From positions 62,001 through 126,000 of the forward strand of contig NZ_JABEZT010000006.1 in assembly GCF_013149805.1 (NCBI RefSeq): a stretch of 64,000 nucleotides of DNA. Reading direction: 5' to 3'. Both the position numbers and the translations under genes were made by a program. The notes beneath the pieces were generated by a model that was not told where the DNA came from, searched no databases, and saw only the letters and a list, made by a program, of their open reading frames with translations. This DNA is from Isoptericola chiayiensis (lineage in GTDB: Bacteria; Actinomycetota; Actinomycetes; Actinomycetales; Cellulomonadaceae). This document shows, in pieces, positions 35,565 through 44,640 of this stretch (position 1 is the stretch's first letter; the number at the start of each line of letters is the position of its first letter).

Positions 35565-37031
35565 TCACAGAGCGACGTAGACGGTCTCCAGGTACTCCTC
35601 CAGCCCGGCCTCGCCGCCCTCGCGGCCCAGCCCCGACTGCTTCATGCCACCGAAGGGGGCGCTGGCGTCGCTGACCATGCCCCGGTTGACCCCGATCATG
35701 CCCGCGTCGATCTCGTGTGCCGCCCGCATCGAACGGTCCAGGCCGCGCGACCAGGCGTACGCCGCCAGTCCGTACTCGGTGTCGTTCGCCAGCGCGATGC
35801 CGTCGTCGTCGCTTCCGAAGGTCACCACGGGTGCCACCGGTCCGAAGATCTCCTCGGTCACGCAGCGCGCGTCGCGGGTCACCCCGGACAGCACGGTCGG
35901 CGGGTAGAAGTGGCCCCGCCCGCCGAGCGGCTCGCCGCCGGTACGCACGGTGGCGCCGCGGTCGACGGCGTCGGCGACCAGGTCGTGCACGTCCGTCACG
36001 GCACCGCCGCCGATCAGAGGGCCGACGTCGTGCCCGTCGGTGCCCGGACCGACCGAGAGCCCCTCGAACCGTCGCGCGAGCCGGGCCGCGAAGTCCTCGG
36101 CGACGGACTCCTGGACCAGGAACCGGTTGGCGGCGACGCAGGACTGGCCGCCGTTGCGCAGCTTGGCGACGACCGCACCCTCGACGGCGGCGTCGAGGTC
36201 GGCGTCGTCGAACACGACGAACGGCGCGTTCCCGCCGAGCTCCATCGAGCAGGGGAGCACCTGGGCCGCGGCCTGCTCCAGGAGCTTGCGCCCGACGCCG
36301 GTCGACCCGGTGAAGGACAGCTTGCGCAGCCGGGGGTCCGCCAGGAGCGGGCCGGTCACCGTCGAGGCGGACGACGTCGGCACCACGTTGATCACCCCGG
36401 CCGGCAGGTCGCGGCGGGCGAGCTCGGCCCGCACGATCTCGGCGACCGCCATCGTCGTCAGCGGCGTGAGCTGTGCGGGCTTGATCACCACGGGGCAGCC
36501 GGCGGCCAGGGCGGGCCCGATCTTGCGGGTGGCCATCGCGATGGGGAAGTTCCACGGCGTGATCAACAGGGCCGGCCCCACCGGTCGGCGGTGGACCAGC
36601 TGCCGGTTGGCGCCTGCCGGCGCGGTGCGCGCCAGGCCGGGGGCGCGGACCGCCTGCTCGGCGAACCACCGGAAGAAGTCGGCCCCGTAGGCCACCTCGG
36701 CCCTCGCCTCCGCCAGCGGCTTGCCGCCCTCGGCCGTGATGAGGGCGGCGATCTCGTCGGTGCGCCCGACGATCTGCTCGTAGCAGGACCGCAGCAGCTC
36801 GGACCGATCGCGCGGCGACGTGGCGGCCCAGGCGGGAGCGGCCGCGTGGGCCGCTGCCAGCGCGGCGTCGCCGTCGTCGGCGGTGCCGTCCGCCACCTCG
36901 CGCAGGACCTCCTCGGTGGCGGGGTCGGTCACCGGGAAGGTCGCACCTCCGGACGCGGGACGCCACGATCCACCGACCAGGACCTCGGTCGGGACGTCAC
37001 GGACTTCCGGGGGCAGCGTCGTCGCAGTCAT
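35565..37031 (-). CDS. NAD(P)-dependent aldehyde dehydrogenase, succinate-semialdehyde type
   Basis: The 488-residue ALDH has the NAD-binding block WNFPIAMATRKIGPALAAGCPVVIKPA, FTGSTGVGRKL and the catalytic Glu in MELGGNAPF. The nucleophile is Cys298 in NGGQSC. The NGGQSCVAANRF context and C-terminal PFGGMKQSGLGREGG match succinate-semialdehyde dehydrogenases (GabD), so GABA or related catabolism is the best guess, but specificity is not proven. ATG 37031 has CATACT 7 nt upstream, implying a leaderless transcript. It is divergent from dapA. Confidence 0.88.
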   Translation of the reverse strand: MTATTLPPEVRDVPTEVLVGGSWRPASGGATFPVTDPATEEVLREVADGTADDGDAALAAAHAAAPAWAATSPRDRSELLRSCYEQIVGRTDEIAALITAEGGKPLAEARAEVAYGADFFRWFAEQAVRAPGLARTAPAGANRQLVHRRPVGPALLITPWNFPIAMATRKIGPALAAGCPVVIKPAQLTPLTTMAVAEIVRAELARRDLPAGVINVVPTSSASTVTGPLLADPRLRKLSFTGSTGVGRKLLEQAAAQVLPCSMELGGNAPFVVFDDADLDAAVEGAVVAKLRNGGQSCVAANRFLVQESVAEDFAARLARRFEGLSVGPGTDGHDVGPLIGGGAVTDVHDLVADAVDRGATVRTGGEPLGGRGHFYPPTVLSGVTRDARCVTEEIFGPVAPVVTFGSDDDGIALANDTEYGLAAYAWSRGLDRSMRAAHEIDAGMIGVNRGMVSDASAPFGGMKQSGLGREGGEAGLEEYLETVYVAL

Positions 37032-37038
37032 GCCGTCC

Positions 37039-37044
37039 AGTATG
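37039..37044 (-). promoter_or_regulatory. -10 box of the aldehyde dehydrogenase gene (leaderless)
   Basis: CATACT on the reverse strand is 7 nt before ATG 37031; no Shine-Dalgarno sequence is present. Confidence 0.45.
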
Positions 37045-37161
37045 TGACCGTCGCGGCGGCCGGCACCACCGCGGAGCGCCCCCCTGCGCCGCCTGGCACG
37101 ACGTCTCACGACACGCCCGTCCGGCGACGGGACGGCGGCGCCCCGGAGGCCCACCGACCGG

Positions 37162-37167
37162 TACGGT
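37162..37167 (+). promoter_or_regulatory. -10 box of dapA (leaderless)
   Basis: TACGGT is 6 nt before ATG 37174, and the intervening GTCCTC cannot act as a Shine-Dalgarno sequence. Confidence 0.5.
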
Positions 37168-37173
37168 GTCCTC

Positions 37174-38097
37174 ATGACGCTTCCCGGTACCACTGCGCGC
37201 CCGTTCGGCGCCGTGCTCACCGCCATGGTCACCCCCATGACGGAGTCGGGTGCGGTCGACCTGGACGCGGCCGTGAAGCTGGCCACGCGTCTGGTCGACC
37301 AGGGCAACGACGGTCTCGTGCTCTCGGGCACCACCGGGGAGGCCCCCGTCACGCACGCGCCGGAGAAGGCCGACCTCGTGCGCGCCGTCGTCGACGCCGT
37401 CGGGGACCGGGCCGTGGTCCTGTCCGGTGCCGGCTCGAACGACACCGCGCACGCCGTCCGCATGGCGGAGCAGGCCGCGGAAGCGGGCGCGCACGGCCTC
37501 CTCGTCGTCTCGCCGTACTACTCCCGGCCCACCCAGGAGGGCCTGTACCGGCACTTCGCCACCGTGGCGGACTCCACCGACCTGCCCGTCATGCTCTACG
37601 ACATCCCCGGGCGGGCCGGTGTCCGCATCGCGCCGGCCACCTACGCCCGCATCGCCACGCACCCCCTGGTCGTGGCGGCCAAGGACGCCACGGGTGACGT
37701 GGCCTCCGTGCCGTTCCTGCGCCAGGCCACCGGCCTGGCCTGGTACGCCGGCGACGACGGCCTGCTGCTGCCGTTCCTGGCGCACGGCGCCGCCGGCATC
37801 GTCTCCGTCTCCGGTCACGTCGTCGCACCGGCCTTCGCCGAGGTCGTGCGCCGCTTCGACGCCGGGGACCACTTCGGGGCCCTCGAGGCCTTCACCGGGA
37901 CGCTGCCCGTGATCTCCGCCATGAACGGCGCCGGGGCACAGGCCGTCATGGTCAAGGCCGCCCTGGAGATCCTCGGCGTGCACACCAACCGCGAGCTGCG
38001 CCTGCCGAACGTCGCCGCCACGGACGACGACGTCGCTGCGGTGCGCGCCGCCCTCATCGCCGGCGGTGTCCTGGACGCCGCCACCACACCTCAGTAA
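37174..38097 (+). CDS. dapA: 4-hydroxy-tetrahydrodipicolinate synthase
   Basis: This enzyme condenses pyruvate with aspartate semialdehyde, the first committed step to diaminopimelate and lysine. The protein is a 307-residue TIM barrel with the GTTGEAPVT motif near 50-58, Tyr142 (LYDIPGRAGV) and the Schiff-base Lys170 (VVAAKDATGD). Probable leaderless start at ATG 37174. In several actinobacteria thyX precedes dapA; it is not found here. RNase J follows 23 bp downstream, likely in the same transcript. Confidence 0.95.
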   Translation: MTLPGTTARPFGAVLTAMVTPMTESGAVDLDAAVKLATRLVDQGNDGLVLSGTTGEAPVTHAPEKADLVRAVVDAVGDRAVVLSGAGSNDTAHAVRMAEQAAEAGAHGLLVVSPYYSRPTQEGLYRHFATVADSTDLPVMLYDIPGRAGVRIAPATYARIATHPLVVAAKDATGDVASVPFLRQATGLAWYAGDDGLLLPFLAHGAAGIVSVSGHVVAPAFAEVVRRFDAGDHFGALEAFTGTLPVISAMNGAGAQAVMVKAALEILGVHTNRELRLPNVAATDDDVAAVRAALIAGGVLDAATTPQ

Positions 38098-38120
38098 CGC
38101 AACACAGGCCTGGAGGCCCC

Positions 38121-39806
38121 GTGAGCCACCCTCACCCCGAACTACCCCTGCCCGCCGAGCTGCCCGCGCGCGGTCTGCGGATCGTCGCCCTCGGCGGCCT
38201 CGGCGAGGTGGGCCGCAACATGGCCGTCCTCGAGCACCACGGCAAGCTGCTCGTCATCGACTGCGGCGTGCTCTTCCCCGAGGACCACCAGCCCGGCGTC
38301 GACCTCATCCTGCCGGACTTCGAGTACATCGCCGACCGCATGGACGACGTCGAGGCGATCGTCCTCACGCACGGCCACGAGGACCACATCGGCGCCGTGC
38401 CCTACCTGCTGCGGCTGCGCCGCGACATCCCCATCTACGGCTCCCAGCTCACCCTCGCCTTCGTCGAGGCCAAGCTCAAGGAGCACCGCATCCGGCCCGT
38501 CACGCGCGTCGTCGCCGAGGGTCAGACCGTCCGGGCAGGAGAGTTCGGCCTCGAGTTCGTCGCCGTCAACCACTCCATCCCGGACGCGCTCGCCGTCGCC
38601 GTGACCACCGAGGCCGGCACCGTGCTGCACACCGGCGACTTCAAGATGGACCAGCTGCCCCTCGACGGGCGCGTCACCGACCTGCGGGCCTTCGCCCGCC
38701 TCGGCGAGAAGGGCGTCGACCTGTTCATGGTCGACTCCACCAACGCCGAGGTCCCCGGGTTCGTGACCAACGAGGTCGAGATCGGCCCGGTGCTCGACAG
38801 CGTCTTCGCCCAGGCGGAGAAGCGCATCGTCGTCGCCTCGTTCTCCTCGCACGTGCACCGCGTCCAGCAGGTCCTCAACGCCGCGCACGCCCACGGCCGC
38901 AAGGTCGCCCTCGCCGGCCGGTCCATGATCCGCAACATGGGCATCGCCGCCGAGCTCGGCTACCTCGACGTGCCGCCCGGCGTCCTCGTCGACATGCGCA
39001 AGGCCACCGACCTGCCCGACGACCGACTCGTGTACATGTGCACCGGCTCGCAGGGCGAGCCCATGGCCGCGCTCAGCCGCATGGCCAACGGCGACCACAA
39101 GGTCTCCATCGGCCACGGCGACACCGTGATCCTGGCCAGCTCGCTGATCCCCGGCAACGAGAACTCCGTGTTCCGGGTCATCAACGGCCTGACCCGGCTC
39201 GGCGCCCGCGTCGTGCACTCCGGCAACGCCAAGGTGCACGTCTCCGGGCACGCCAGCGCCGGCGAGCTGCTCTACTGCTACAACATCCTGCGTCCCAAGA
39301 ACGTCATGCCCGTCCACGGCGAGGTGCGCCACCTCGTGGCCAACGCGGCGCTCGCGGTGCGCACCGGCGTGCCGGCCGACCGCGTGGTCCTGGCCGAGGA
39401 CGGTGTCGTCGTCGACCTCGTGGACGGCAAGGCGTCGGTCGTCGGTGCCGTGCCGTGCGGGTACGTGTTCGTCGACGGGTCCTCGGTCGGGGAGGTCACG
39501 GAGAACGAGCTCAAGGACCGGCGCACGCTGGGCGAGGAGGGCTTCGTCTCCGTGTTCGCCGTGGTCGACACGGCGACCGGCAAGGTGCTGGCCGGGCCGC
39601 AGATCCTCGCTCGCGGCATGGCCGAGGACGACGCGGTCTTCTCCGACATCCAGCCCGACGTGGTCAAGGCGCTCGAGGACGCCATCGCCGGGGGAGCGAC
39701 GGACACCTACCAGCTGCAGCAGGTGATGCGGCGCGTCATCGGCCAGTGGGTGAACCGCCGGCTGCGCCGCCGCCCGATGATCGTCCCCGTCGTAGTCGAG
39801 GCCTGA
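38121..39806 (+). CDS. rnj: Ribonuclease J
   Basis: The 561-residue metallo-beta-lactamase/beta-CASP ribonuclease has 5'-exo and endonuclease activity in mRNA and rRNA processing. The zinc motif HGHEDH is at residues 84-89. HTGDFKMDQ, DSTNAEVPGF, SFSSHVHRVQQ and the beta-CASP segment HVSGHASAGEL with KNVMPVHGE are all intact, and a C-terminal domain is present. GTG 38121 has GGAGG 6 nt upstream. The dapA-rnj-ftsK order is the normal actinobacterial one. Confidence 0.95.
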   Translation: MSHPHPELPLPAELPARGLRIVALGGLGEVGRNMAVLEHHGKLLVIDCGVLFPEDHQPGVDLILPDFEYIADRMDDVEAIVLTHGHEDHIGAVPYLLRLRRDIPIYGSQLTLAFVEAKLKEHRIRPVTRVVAEGQTVRAGEFGLEFVAVNHSIPDALAVAVTTEAGTVLHTGDFKMDQLPLDGRVTDLRAFARLGEKGVDLFMVDSTNAEVPGFVTNEVEIGPVLDSVFAQAEKRIVVASFSSHVHRVQQVLNAAHAHGRKVALAGRSMIRNMGIAAELGYLDVPPGVLVDMRKATDLPDDRLVYMCTGSQGEPMAALSRMANGDHKVSIGHGDTVILASSLIPGNENSVFRVINGLTRLGARVVHSGNAKVHVSGHASAGELLYCYNILRPKNVMPVHGEVRHLVANAALAVRTGVPADRVVLAEDGVVVDLVDGKASVVGAVPCGYVFVDGSSVGEVTENELKDRRTLGEEGFVSVFAVVDTATGKVLAGPQILARGMAEDDAVFSDIQPDVVKALEDAIAGGATDTYQLQQVMRRVIGQWVNRRLRRRPMIVPVVVEA

Positions 39807-39874
39807 CGCGGAGCGAGCCTGCGAGTGCAGTGGCGGGCCGACCGGTCAGCACGGTGGCCTTGACGCGGAGCGAG
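39804..39874 (+). repeat. 14-bp direct repeats after rnj
   Basis: TGACGCGGAGCGAG occurs at 39804-39817, where its first three bases are the rnj stop codon, and again at 39861-39874. It looks like a small local duplication in the rnj-ftsK spacer. Confidence 0.5.
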
Positions 39875-39941
39875 TCGACGCGGGACACGCAACCCTCACC
39901 TGCGGTGCGACCCGGACGACGCCGGGTACGGTGAGGGCATC

Positions 39942-42707
39942 ATGGCGACCCGCAGCCCTGCCCGGAGACCTGCCGGCAGCTCGAGCCGGTCCGGCCGGTC
40001 GGCCCGGGCCTCGACGGCGCGCACCGCATCGGTGTCCGCGCCGTCGAAGCGCGCCTCCGGGTCGCGCAGCGGTGGCCGGTCCTCGACCTCCAAGCGAGGT
40101 TCCGCCTCCAGGCGTCGCCCGGCTCGGACCGGCCCCCCGTGGCCGATCCGGATGGTCCGGGGCGCCTATCTGGGCATCGCCCACGGCCTGGGGGCCGTGA
40201 CACGCACGATCACCAAGGGAGCAAGAGACCTGGAACCCGAGCACCGCCGTGACGGCCTCGCCTTCTTCCTCGTGGCCGTCGCGATCGTCGTCGCGGCCCG
40301 TGAGTGGTGGGCCATCCCCGGCGCCTTCGGCGACGGCGTGCACGCCGTCGTGGCCGGCACCGTCGGGCTGGCGGGCGTCGCCGTGCCGGTGCTGCTGCTG
40401 TGGCTCGCGGGCCGGCTGATGCGGCACCCGGAGCGTGGGCAGGCGAACTCTCGGGTGGCGATCGGCGCGAGCCTCATCGTCATCTCGGTGTGCGCGCTCA
40501 TCGCGATCGCGGAGGGCACGCCGTCGCCGCGCGACGGGTTCGCGGACGTCCAGGACGCCGGCGGCATCATCGGCTACCTGACGGCGACCCCGGTGGTGAT
40601 CGGTGTCACCGAGTGGGTGGCGGTCCCGCTGTTCCTTCTGCTGGGGTTCTTCGGCCTGCTCGTGGTCACCGCCACGCCCGTGCACCGCATCCCTGAGCGA
40701 CTGCGCGGGCTGTACGACCGGCTGACCGGCAACCACGTCGACGCCGGGGCCGCCGACGACGAGCTGCAGCTCGCCGATGGCGTGTCCCGCCACGACGGCT
40801 CGGACGAGAAGAAGCCGCGCCGACGTCGCCGCAAGACGAAGGCGCAGCGGGCCGCGGAGGCCGCGGCGGCCGAGCTGGACGAGTACGCCGGGGACGAGGC
40901 GTTCGAGAAGGCCGCGACCACCGAGCCGGGCACGGAGGGTGGTGCCCGCGGCAAGGCACCCCGCTCGGCCGCGACCCAGGTGGTGCCCACGGGTGCTACG
41001 AAGCCGGCCCCGGTCCCTGCCGGCCCGGTGGAGCAGGCGCCGCCCGAGCCGCGTCCGGCGCCGGCCGGGCGGGCCGAGCAGCCGATGCTCTCGGGCGACA
41101 CGGTCTACGTGCTGCCCAGCGAGGACTCCCTGGGTCAGGGCGCTCCGCACAAGACGCGCTCGGCGGCGAACGACCGCGTCGTCGAGGCGCTGGAGGAGAC
41201 GTTCGAGCAGTTCGGCGTGGACGCCAAGGTCACCAACTTCACGCGTGGCCCGACGGTCACGCGCTACGAGGTCGAGGTGGGCCCGAAGGTCAAGGTCGAG
41301 CGCATCACCTCGTTGAACAACAACATCGCCTACGCGGTGGCGAGCGCGGACGTGCGCATCCTGTCGCCGATCCCGGGCAAGTCCGCGATCGGCATCGAGA
41401 TCCCGAACACGGACCGCGAGACGGTGGTGCTGGGTGACGTGCTGCGCTCGTCGGCGGCGCGTCGCACCGAGCACCCGATGGTCATGGGCGTGGGCAAGGA
41501 CGTCGAGGGCGGGTTCGTGGTGGCGAACCTCGCCAAGATGCCGCACATCCTGGTGGCAGGTGCCACGGGCGCGGGTAAGTCGAGCTTCATCAACTCGATG
41601 ATCACCTCGATCCTCATGCGCTCCACGCCGGAGCAGGTGCGGATGATCCTGGTGGACCCCAAGCGGGTCGAGCTGACGATCTACGAGGGCATCCCGCACC
41701 TGATCACCCCGATCATCACCAGCCCGAAGAAGGCCGCCGAGGCCCTGGACTGGGTGGTGCGGGAGATGGACGCCCGCTACGACGACCTCGCGACCTACGG
41801 CTTCAAGCACATCGACGACTTCAACGCCGCGGTCCGGGCGGGCAAGGTGACCCCGCCGCCGGGCTCGGAGCGCAAGGTCGCCGCCTACCCGTACCTGCTC
41901 GTGGTGGTCGACGAGCTCGCCGACCTGATGATGGTGGCGCCCCGTGACGTCGAGGCTGCGATCCAGCGCATCACCCAGCTCGCCCGCGCCGCGGGCATCC
42001 ACCTGGTGCTGGCCACCCAGCGGCCGTCCGTGGACGTGGTCACGGGCCTGATCAAGGCGAACGTGCCCTCCCGACTGGCGTTCGCGACGTCGTCCCTGGC
42101 GGACTCGCGCGTGGTGCTGGACCAGCCCGGCGCGGAGAAGCTCATCGGCCAGGGTGACGCGCTGTTCCTGCCGATGGGGGCCGCCAAGCCGATGCGCGTC
42201 CAGGGGGCCTGGGTCACCGAGTCCGAGGTCCACGCGGTCACCGAGCACGTCAAGTCCCAGCTCAAGCCCACCTACCGCAAGGACGTCACCGCCCCGGCGG
42301 CGGCGAAGAAGCAGATCGACGAGGACATCGGCGACGACCTGGACCTGCTGCTGCAGGCGGCCGAGCTCGTGGTCTCGACGCAGTTCGGGTCGACCTCGAT
42401 GCTGCAGCGCAAGCTGCGGGTCGGGTTCGCGAAGGCCGGCCGGCTGATGGACCTGCTGGAGTCGCGCGAGATCGTCGGACCGTCCGAGGGCTCGAAGGCG
42501 CGCGACGTGCTGGTCGCGCCCGACGACCTGTCCGGTGCGCTGGCGATCATCCGCGGCGAGACGACGCCGGCGTACGACCAGGAGGCCGACGACGGTTCCG
42601 GGTCGGCGGGCGACCCGTACGCCGACGGCACCGACGGGCACCGTCCCCCGACGGCGGTCGACTACCACGACGGCGCGGACACGGACGCCGAGAACCCGGT
42701 GCGGTGA
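39942..42707 (+). CDS. ftsK: DNA translocase FtsK
   Basis: The 921-residue septal DNA pump helps chromosome dimer resolution and segregation. A 65-residue basic Ser/Arg tail is followed by four membrane helices (about 105-250) and a charged Pro/Ala linker. In the motor, Walker A is GATGAGKS (540-547) and Walker B is VVVDELAD (about 654-661), with ITQLARAAGIHLVLATQRPS after it. The gamma winged-helix domain (STSMLQRKLRVGFAKAGRLMDLLE) that reads KOPS is present. ATG 39942 is about 9 nt behind TACGGT (39927-39932). It overlaps the next GNAT gene by 4 bp. Confidence 0.96.
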   Translation: MATRSPARRPAGSSSRSGRSARASTARTASVSAPSKRASGSRSGGRSSTSKRGSASRRRPARTGPPWPIRMVRGAYLGIAHGLGAVTRTITKGARDLEPEHRRDGLAFFLVAVAIVVAAREWWAIPGAFGDGVHAVVAGTVGLAGVAVPVLLLWLAGRLMRHPERGQANSRVAIGASLIVISVCALIAIAEGTPSPRDGFADVQDAGGIIGYLTATPVVIGVTEWVAVPLFLLLGFFGLLVVTATPVHRIPERLRGLYDRLTGNHVDAGAADDELQLADGVSRHDGSDEKKPRRRRRKTKAQRAAEAAAAELDEYAGDEAFEKAATTEPGTEGGARGKAPRSAATQVVPTGATKPAPVPAGPVEQAPPEPRPAPAGRAEQPMLSGDTVYVLPSEDSLGQGAPHKTRSAANDRVVEALEETFEQFGVDAKVTNFTRGPTVTRYEVEVGPKVKVERITSLNNNIAYAVASADVRILSPIPGKSAIGIEIPNTDRETVVLGDVLRSSAARRTEHPMVMGVGKDVEGGFVVANLAKMPHILVAGATGAGKSSFINSMITSILMRSTPEQVRMILVDPKRVELTIYEGIPHLITPIITSPKKAAEALDWVVREMDARYDDLATYGFKHIDDFNAAVRAGKVTPPPGSERKVAAYPYLLVVVDELADLMMVAPRDVEAAIQRITQLARAAGIHLVLATQRPSVDVVTGLIKANVPSRLAFATSSLADSRVVLDQPGAEKLIGQGDALFLPMGAAKPMRVQGAWVTESEVHAVTEHVKSQLKPTYRKDVTAPAAAKKQIDEDIGDDLDLLLQAAELVVSTQFGSTSMLQRKLRVGFAKAGRLMDLLESREIVGPSEGSKARDVLVAPDDLSGALAIIRGETTPAYDQEADDGSGSAGDPYADGTDGHRPPTAVDYHDGADTDAENPVR

Positions 42708-43255
42708 CGCGGGCGGACCCGGCCGTCCCGCACGTCTGTGTGCGGCCGTTGCGGCAGGACGACGCCGCCGACGTGCTCGCCGCGTTCAGGTCGGCCCCGG
42801 ACATGGCCCGGCAGGGGGCGGTGACCACTCCGGCGGAGGCGGACGCCTACGTGGCGCGGCTGGTCGACCCGGACGGGCCGCACCGGCCGCGGGCGCTCGA
42901 GGAGCGCGGGCAGTGCGTGGGGCTCGTGGCGGTCAGCGTGGACGCAGCTCATCGCACGGGGTGGTTCTGGTACTGGACCACCGCCGCCGCACGAGGGCGG
43001 GGCCTCACGCAGCGCGCAGCCGCCACGGTCGCGGACCACGAGCTGACCGCGGGCGGGCTGCACCGTCTCGAGCTGGGCCACCGGACGAACAACCCGGCCT
43101 CCGGCGCGGTCGCGCGGGCGGCCGGGTTCGTCCGCGAGGGCCTCGAGCGGGAGAAGTTCCTCATCGACGGGGTGCGTGTCGACGTCGCCACGTACGGTCG
43201 GCTGCGCACGGACCCGCCGCCGTCGTACCGGCCGCTGCCGATCATCGAGCGGTAA
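42704..43255 (+). CDS. RimJ/RimL-type GNAT acetyltransferase
   Basis: The 183-residue GNAT protein starts at a GTG overlapping the ftsK stop. VCVRPLRQDDAADVLAAF is the N-terminal strand-helix, and GRGLTQRAAATVADHEL the acetyl-CoA region. HRLELGHRTNNPASGAVARAAGFVREGLEREKFLIDG is the RimJ/RimL-type C-terminus. These enzymes acetylate N-termini or small molecules; the target is unknown. It converges on the CapA-like gene, 7 bp away. Confidence 0.87.
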   Translation: MTRADPAVPHVCVRPLRQDDAADVLAAFRSAPDMARQGAVTTPAEADAYVARLVDPDGPHRPRALEERGQCVGLVAVSVDAAHRTGWFWYWTTAAARGRGLTQRAAATVADHELTAGGLHRLELGHRTNNPASGAVARAAGFVREGLEREKFLIDGVRVDVATYGRLRTDPPPSYRPLPIIER

Positions 43256-43262
43256 CCCGCGC

Positions 43263-44552
43263 CTACCGCGCCGACGTCCGGACCCGCGGCACCACCCGCG
43301 GCGGCTCCCCGGTCGGTTCCGGCGGGCGGGTGCGCCGGCGGGCGTCGTCGCCGACGGCGCCCGCAACCCGGTCGCGACGATCGACGAGCTCGGCGCGCGC
43401 CAGGGTCGTGGCCGCGGCTCCCCGGAGCAGGTCCGGCAGCGCGTGGACCCGGTGGCCCGCGGCGATGTCGACCGTCGTGCCCGTCCAGCGCACGTCGGTC
43501 ACCCGCGTCGGTGCCGCACCGTGGTCCTGGGTGAACGTCGCCGTGAGCAGCACACCGTTGCTGGTCCGGGCGTCGCAGCACGCCGCGCTCTGGTTGGACA
43601 GCATGTTGCCGAGTCCGTAGGCGACCCACATGCCGTCCCCCGACGGTCCGCCGTCGACCCGCTGGATCCGCTGCGGCACGTGGGCGTGGTGCCCGAGGAC
43701 CAGGTCTACCGCGCCCGAGTCCGCGAGAGCGGCGACCACGTCCGTCTGCTGGTCGGTGAGCGTCTCGGTGTACTCGGCGCCGGCGTGCAGGCTGACCAGG
43801 ACGACGTCGGCTCCGTCCCTCCGGGCCCGTTCGGCGGCAGCGACCAACGCGCCGGCGTCGATGAGGTCGACCGCCCACGGTGCCTCGGCGGGCAGCGGCA
43901 ACCCGTTGAGCCCGTACGTGGCGGACAGGTGGGTGACGGCGATTGTCCTGCCGCCGCGGTGGAGGCGGTAGCGCTGCGGCGCCCGCTGCTCCTTCGTCGA
44001 GCGGGCCGTGCCCACGTGCCCGAGACCCGCGGCGTCGAAGGCGTCGAGCGTCGCCACGACGCCGGCCAGGCCGCGGTCCACCGAGTGGTTCGACGCCGTC
44101 GAGCAGCCGTCCCAGCCCTGCCGCGCGAGCGCGTCGACGAGCCCCGCCGGCGCCGCGAAGCTCGGGTAGCCGCTGGGTGCTGTGCCCGGCGGCGCCACGG
44201 GGGCCTCCAGGTGGCACAGCGCGAGGTCCGCACCGGCGATCCACGGATCGAGACCGGTGTGCAGGGCGCCGAACCGGGACCCGCCCGCGGCCGAGCGCAC
44301 GACGGGACCGTGCGGCAGGAGGTCGCCGGCAGCCGCGAGCGTGAAGGTCGCCGGGGGCACCGGCTCGGGCGGGAGGATCTTGGCCCGGGAGGTGTCCGGC
44401 AGGATCGTGACGGTGGCGCCGGGACGGGGTTCCGGGGCGAGGACGGCGCAGGCGGGGAGCAGCGCCACGACCGCGAGCGCGGCCGCTGCGGCGCGGCGGG
44501 CTCGGCGTCCGACGGCGACGTCGGTGCGAGGTCGGGACGGCGCGACGTCCAT
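43263..44552 (-). CDS. CapA/PGA_cap-family lipoprotein
   Basis: The 429-residue protein has an N-terminal signal with lipobox LLPAC (Cys35), so it is probably lipid-anchored outside the membrane. The CapA metallophosphatase-like domain shows AAGDLLPHGPV, CHLEAPVAPPG, NHSVDRGL, THLSATYGLNGL, SLHAGAEY, GHHAHVPQ and YGLGNML in order. CapA proteins take part in poly-gamma-glutamate export or cell-envelope glycopolymer handling; the rest of a capBC operon is absent. ATG 44552 is 6 nt behind TACGCT on the reverse strand. The frame extends to 45161, but that would add sequence antisense to pgsA. Confidence 0.87.
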   Translation of the reverse strand: MDVAPSRPRTDVAVGRRARRAAAAALAVVALLPACAVLAPEPRPGATVTILPDTSRAKILPPEPVPPATFTLAAAGDLLPHGPVVRSAAGGSRFGALHTGLDPWIAGADLALCHLEAPVAPPGTAPSGYPSFAAPAGLVDALARQGWDGCSTASNHSVDRGLAGVVATLDAFDAAGLGHVGTARSTKEQRAPQRYRLHRGGRTIAVTHLSATYGLNGLPLPAEAPWAVDLIDAGALVAAAERARRDGADVVLVSLHAGAEYTETLTDQQTDVVAALADSGAVDLVLGHHAHVPQRIQRVDGGPSGDGMWVAYGLGNMLSNQSAACCDARTSNGVLLTATFTQDHGAAPTRVTDVRWTGTTVDIAAGHRVHALPDLLRGAAATTLARAELVDRRDRVAGAVGDDARRRTRPPEPTGEPPRVVPRVRTSAR

Positions 44553-44558
44553 GCGCCG

Positions 44559-44564
44559 AGCGTA
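44559..44564 (-). promoter_or_regulatory. -10 box of the CapA-like gene (leaderless)
   Basis: TACGCT on the reverse strand is 6 nt before ATG 44552. It faces away from the pgsA -10 (44629-44634) across a 64-bp divergent promoter region. Confidence 0.5.
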
Positions 44565-44628
44565 GTGGTCCGGTCGTGGCCGCGGGCGTCGGCCCCGCGG
44601 GTGAACCCTGGTGGTCGCGCACCGCCAG

Positions 44629-44634
44629 TAGGGT
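44629..44634 (+). promoter_or_regulatory. -10 box of pgsA (leaderless)
   Basis: TAGGGT is 6 nt before ATG 44641. The intervening GGAGCG resembles a weak SD but is too close to the start codon to act normally. Confidence 0.45.
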
Positions 44635-44640
44635 GGAGCG

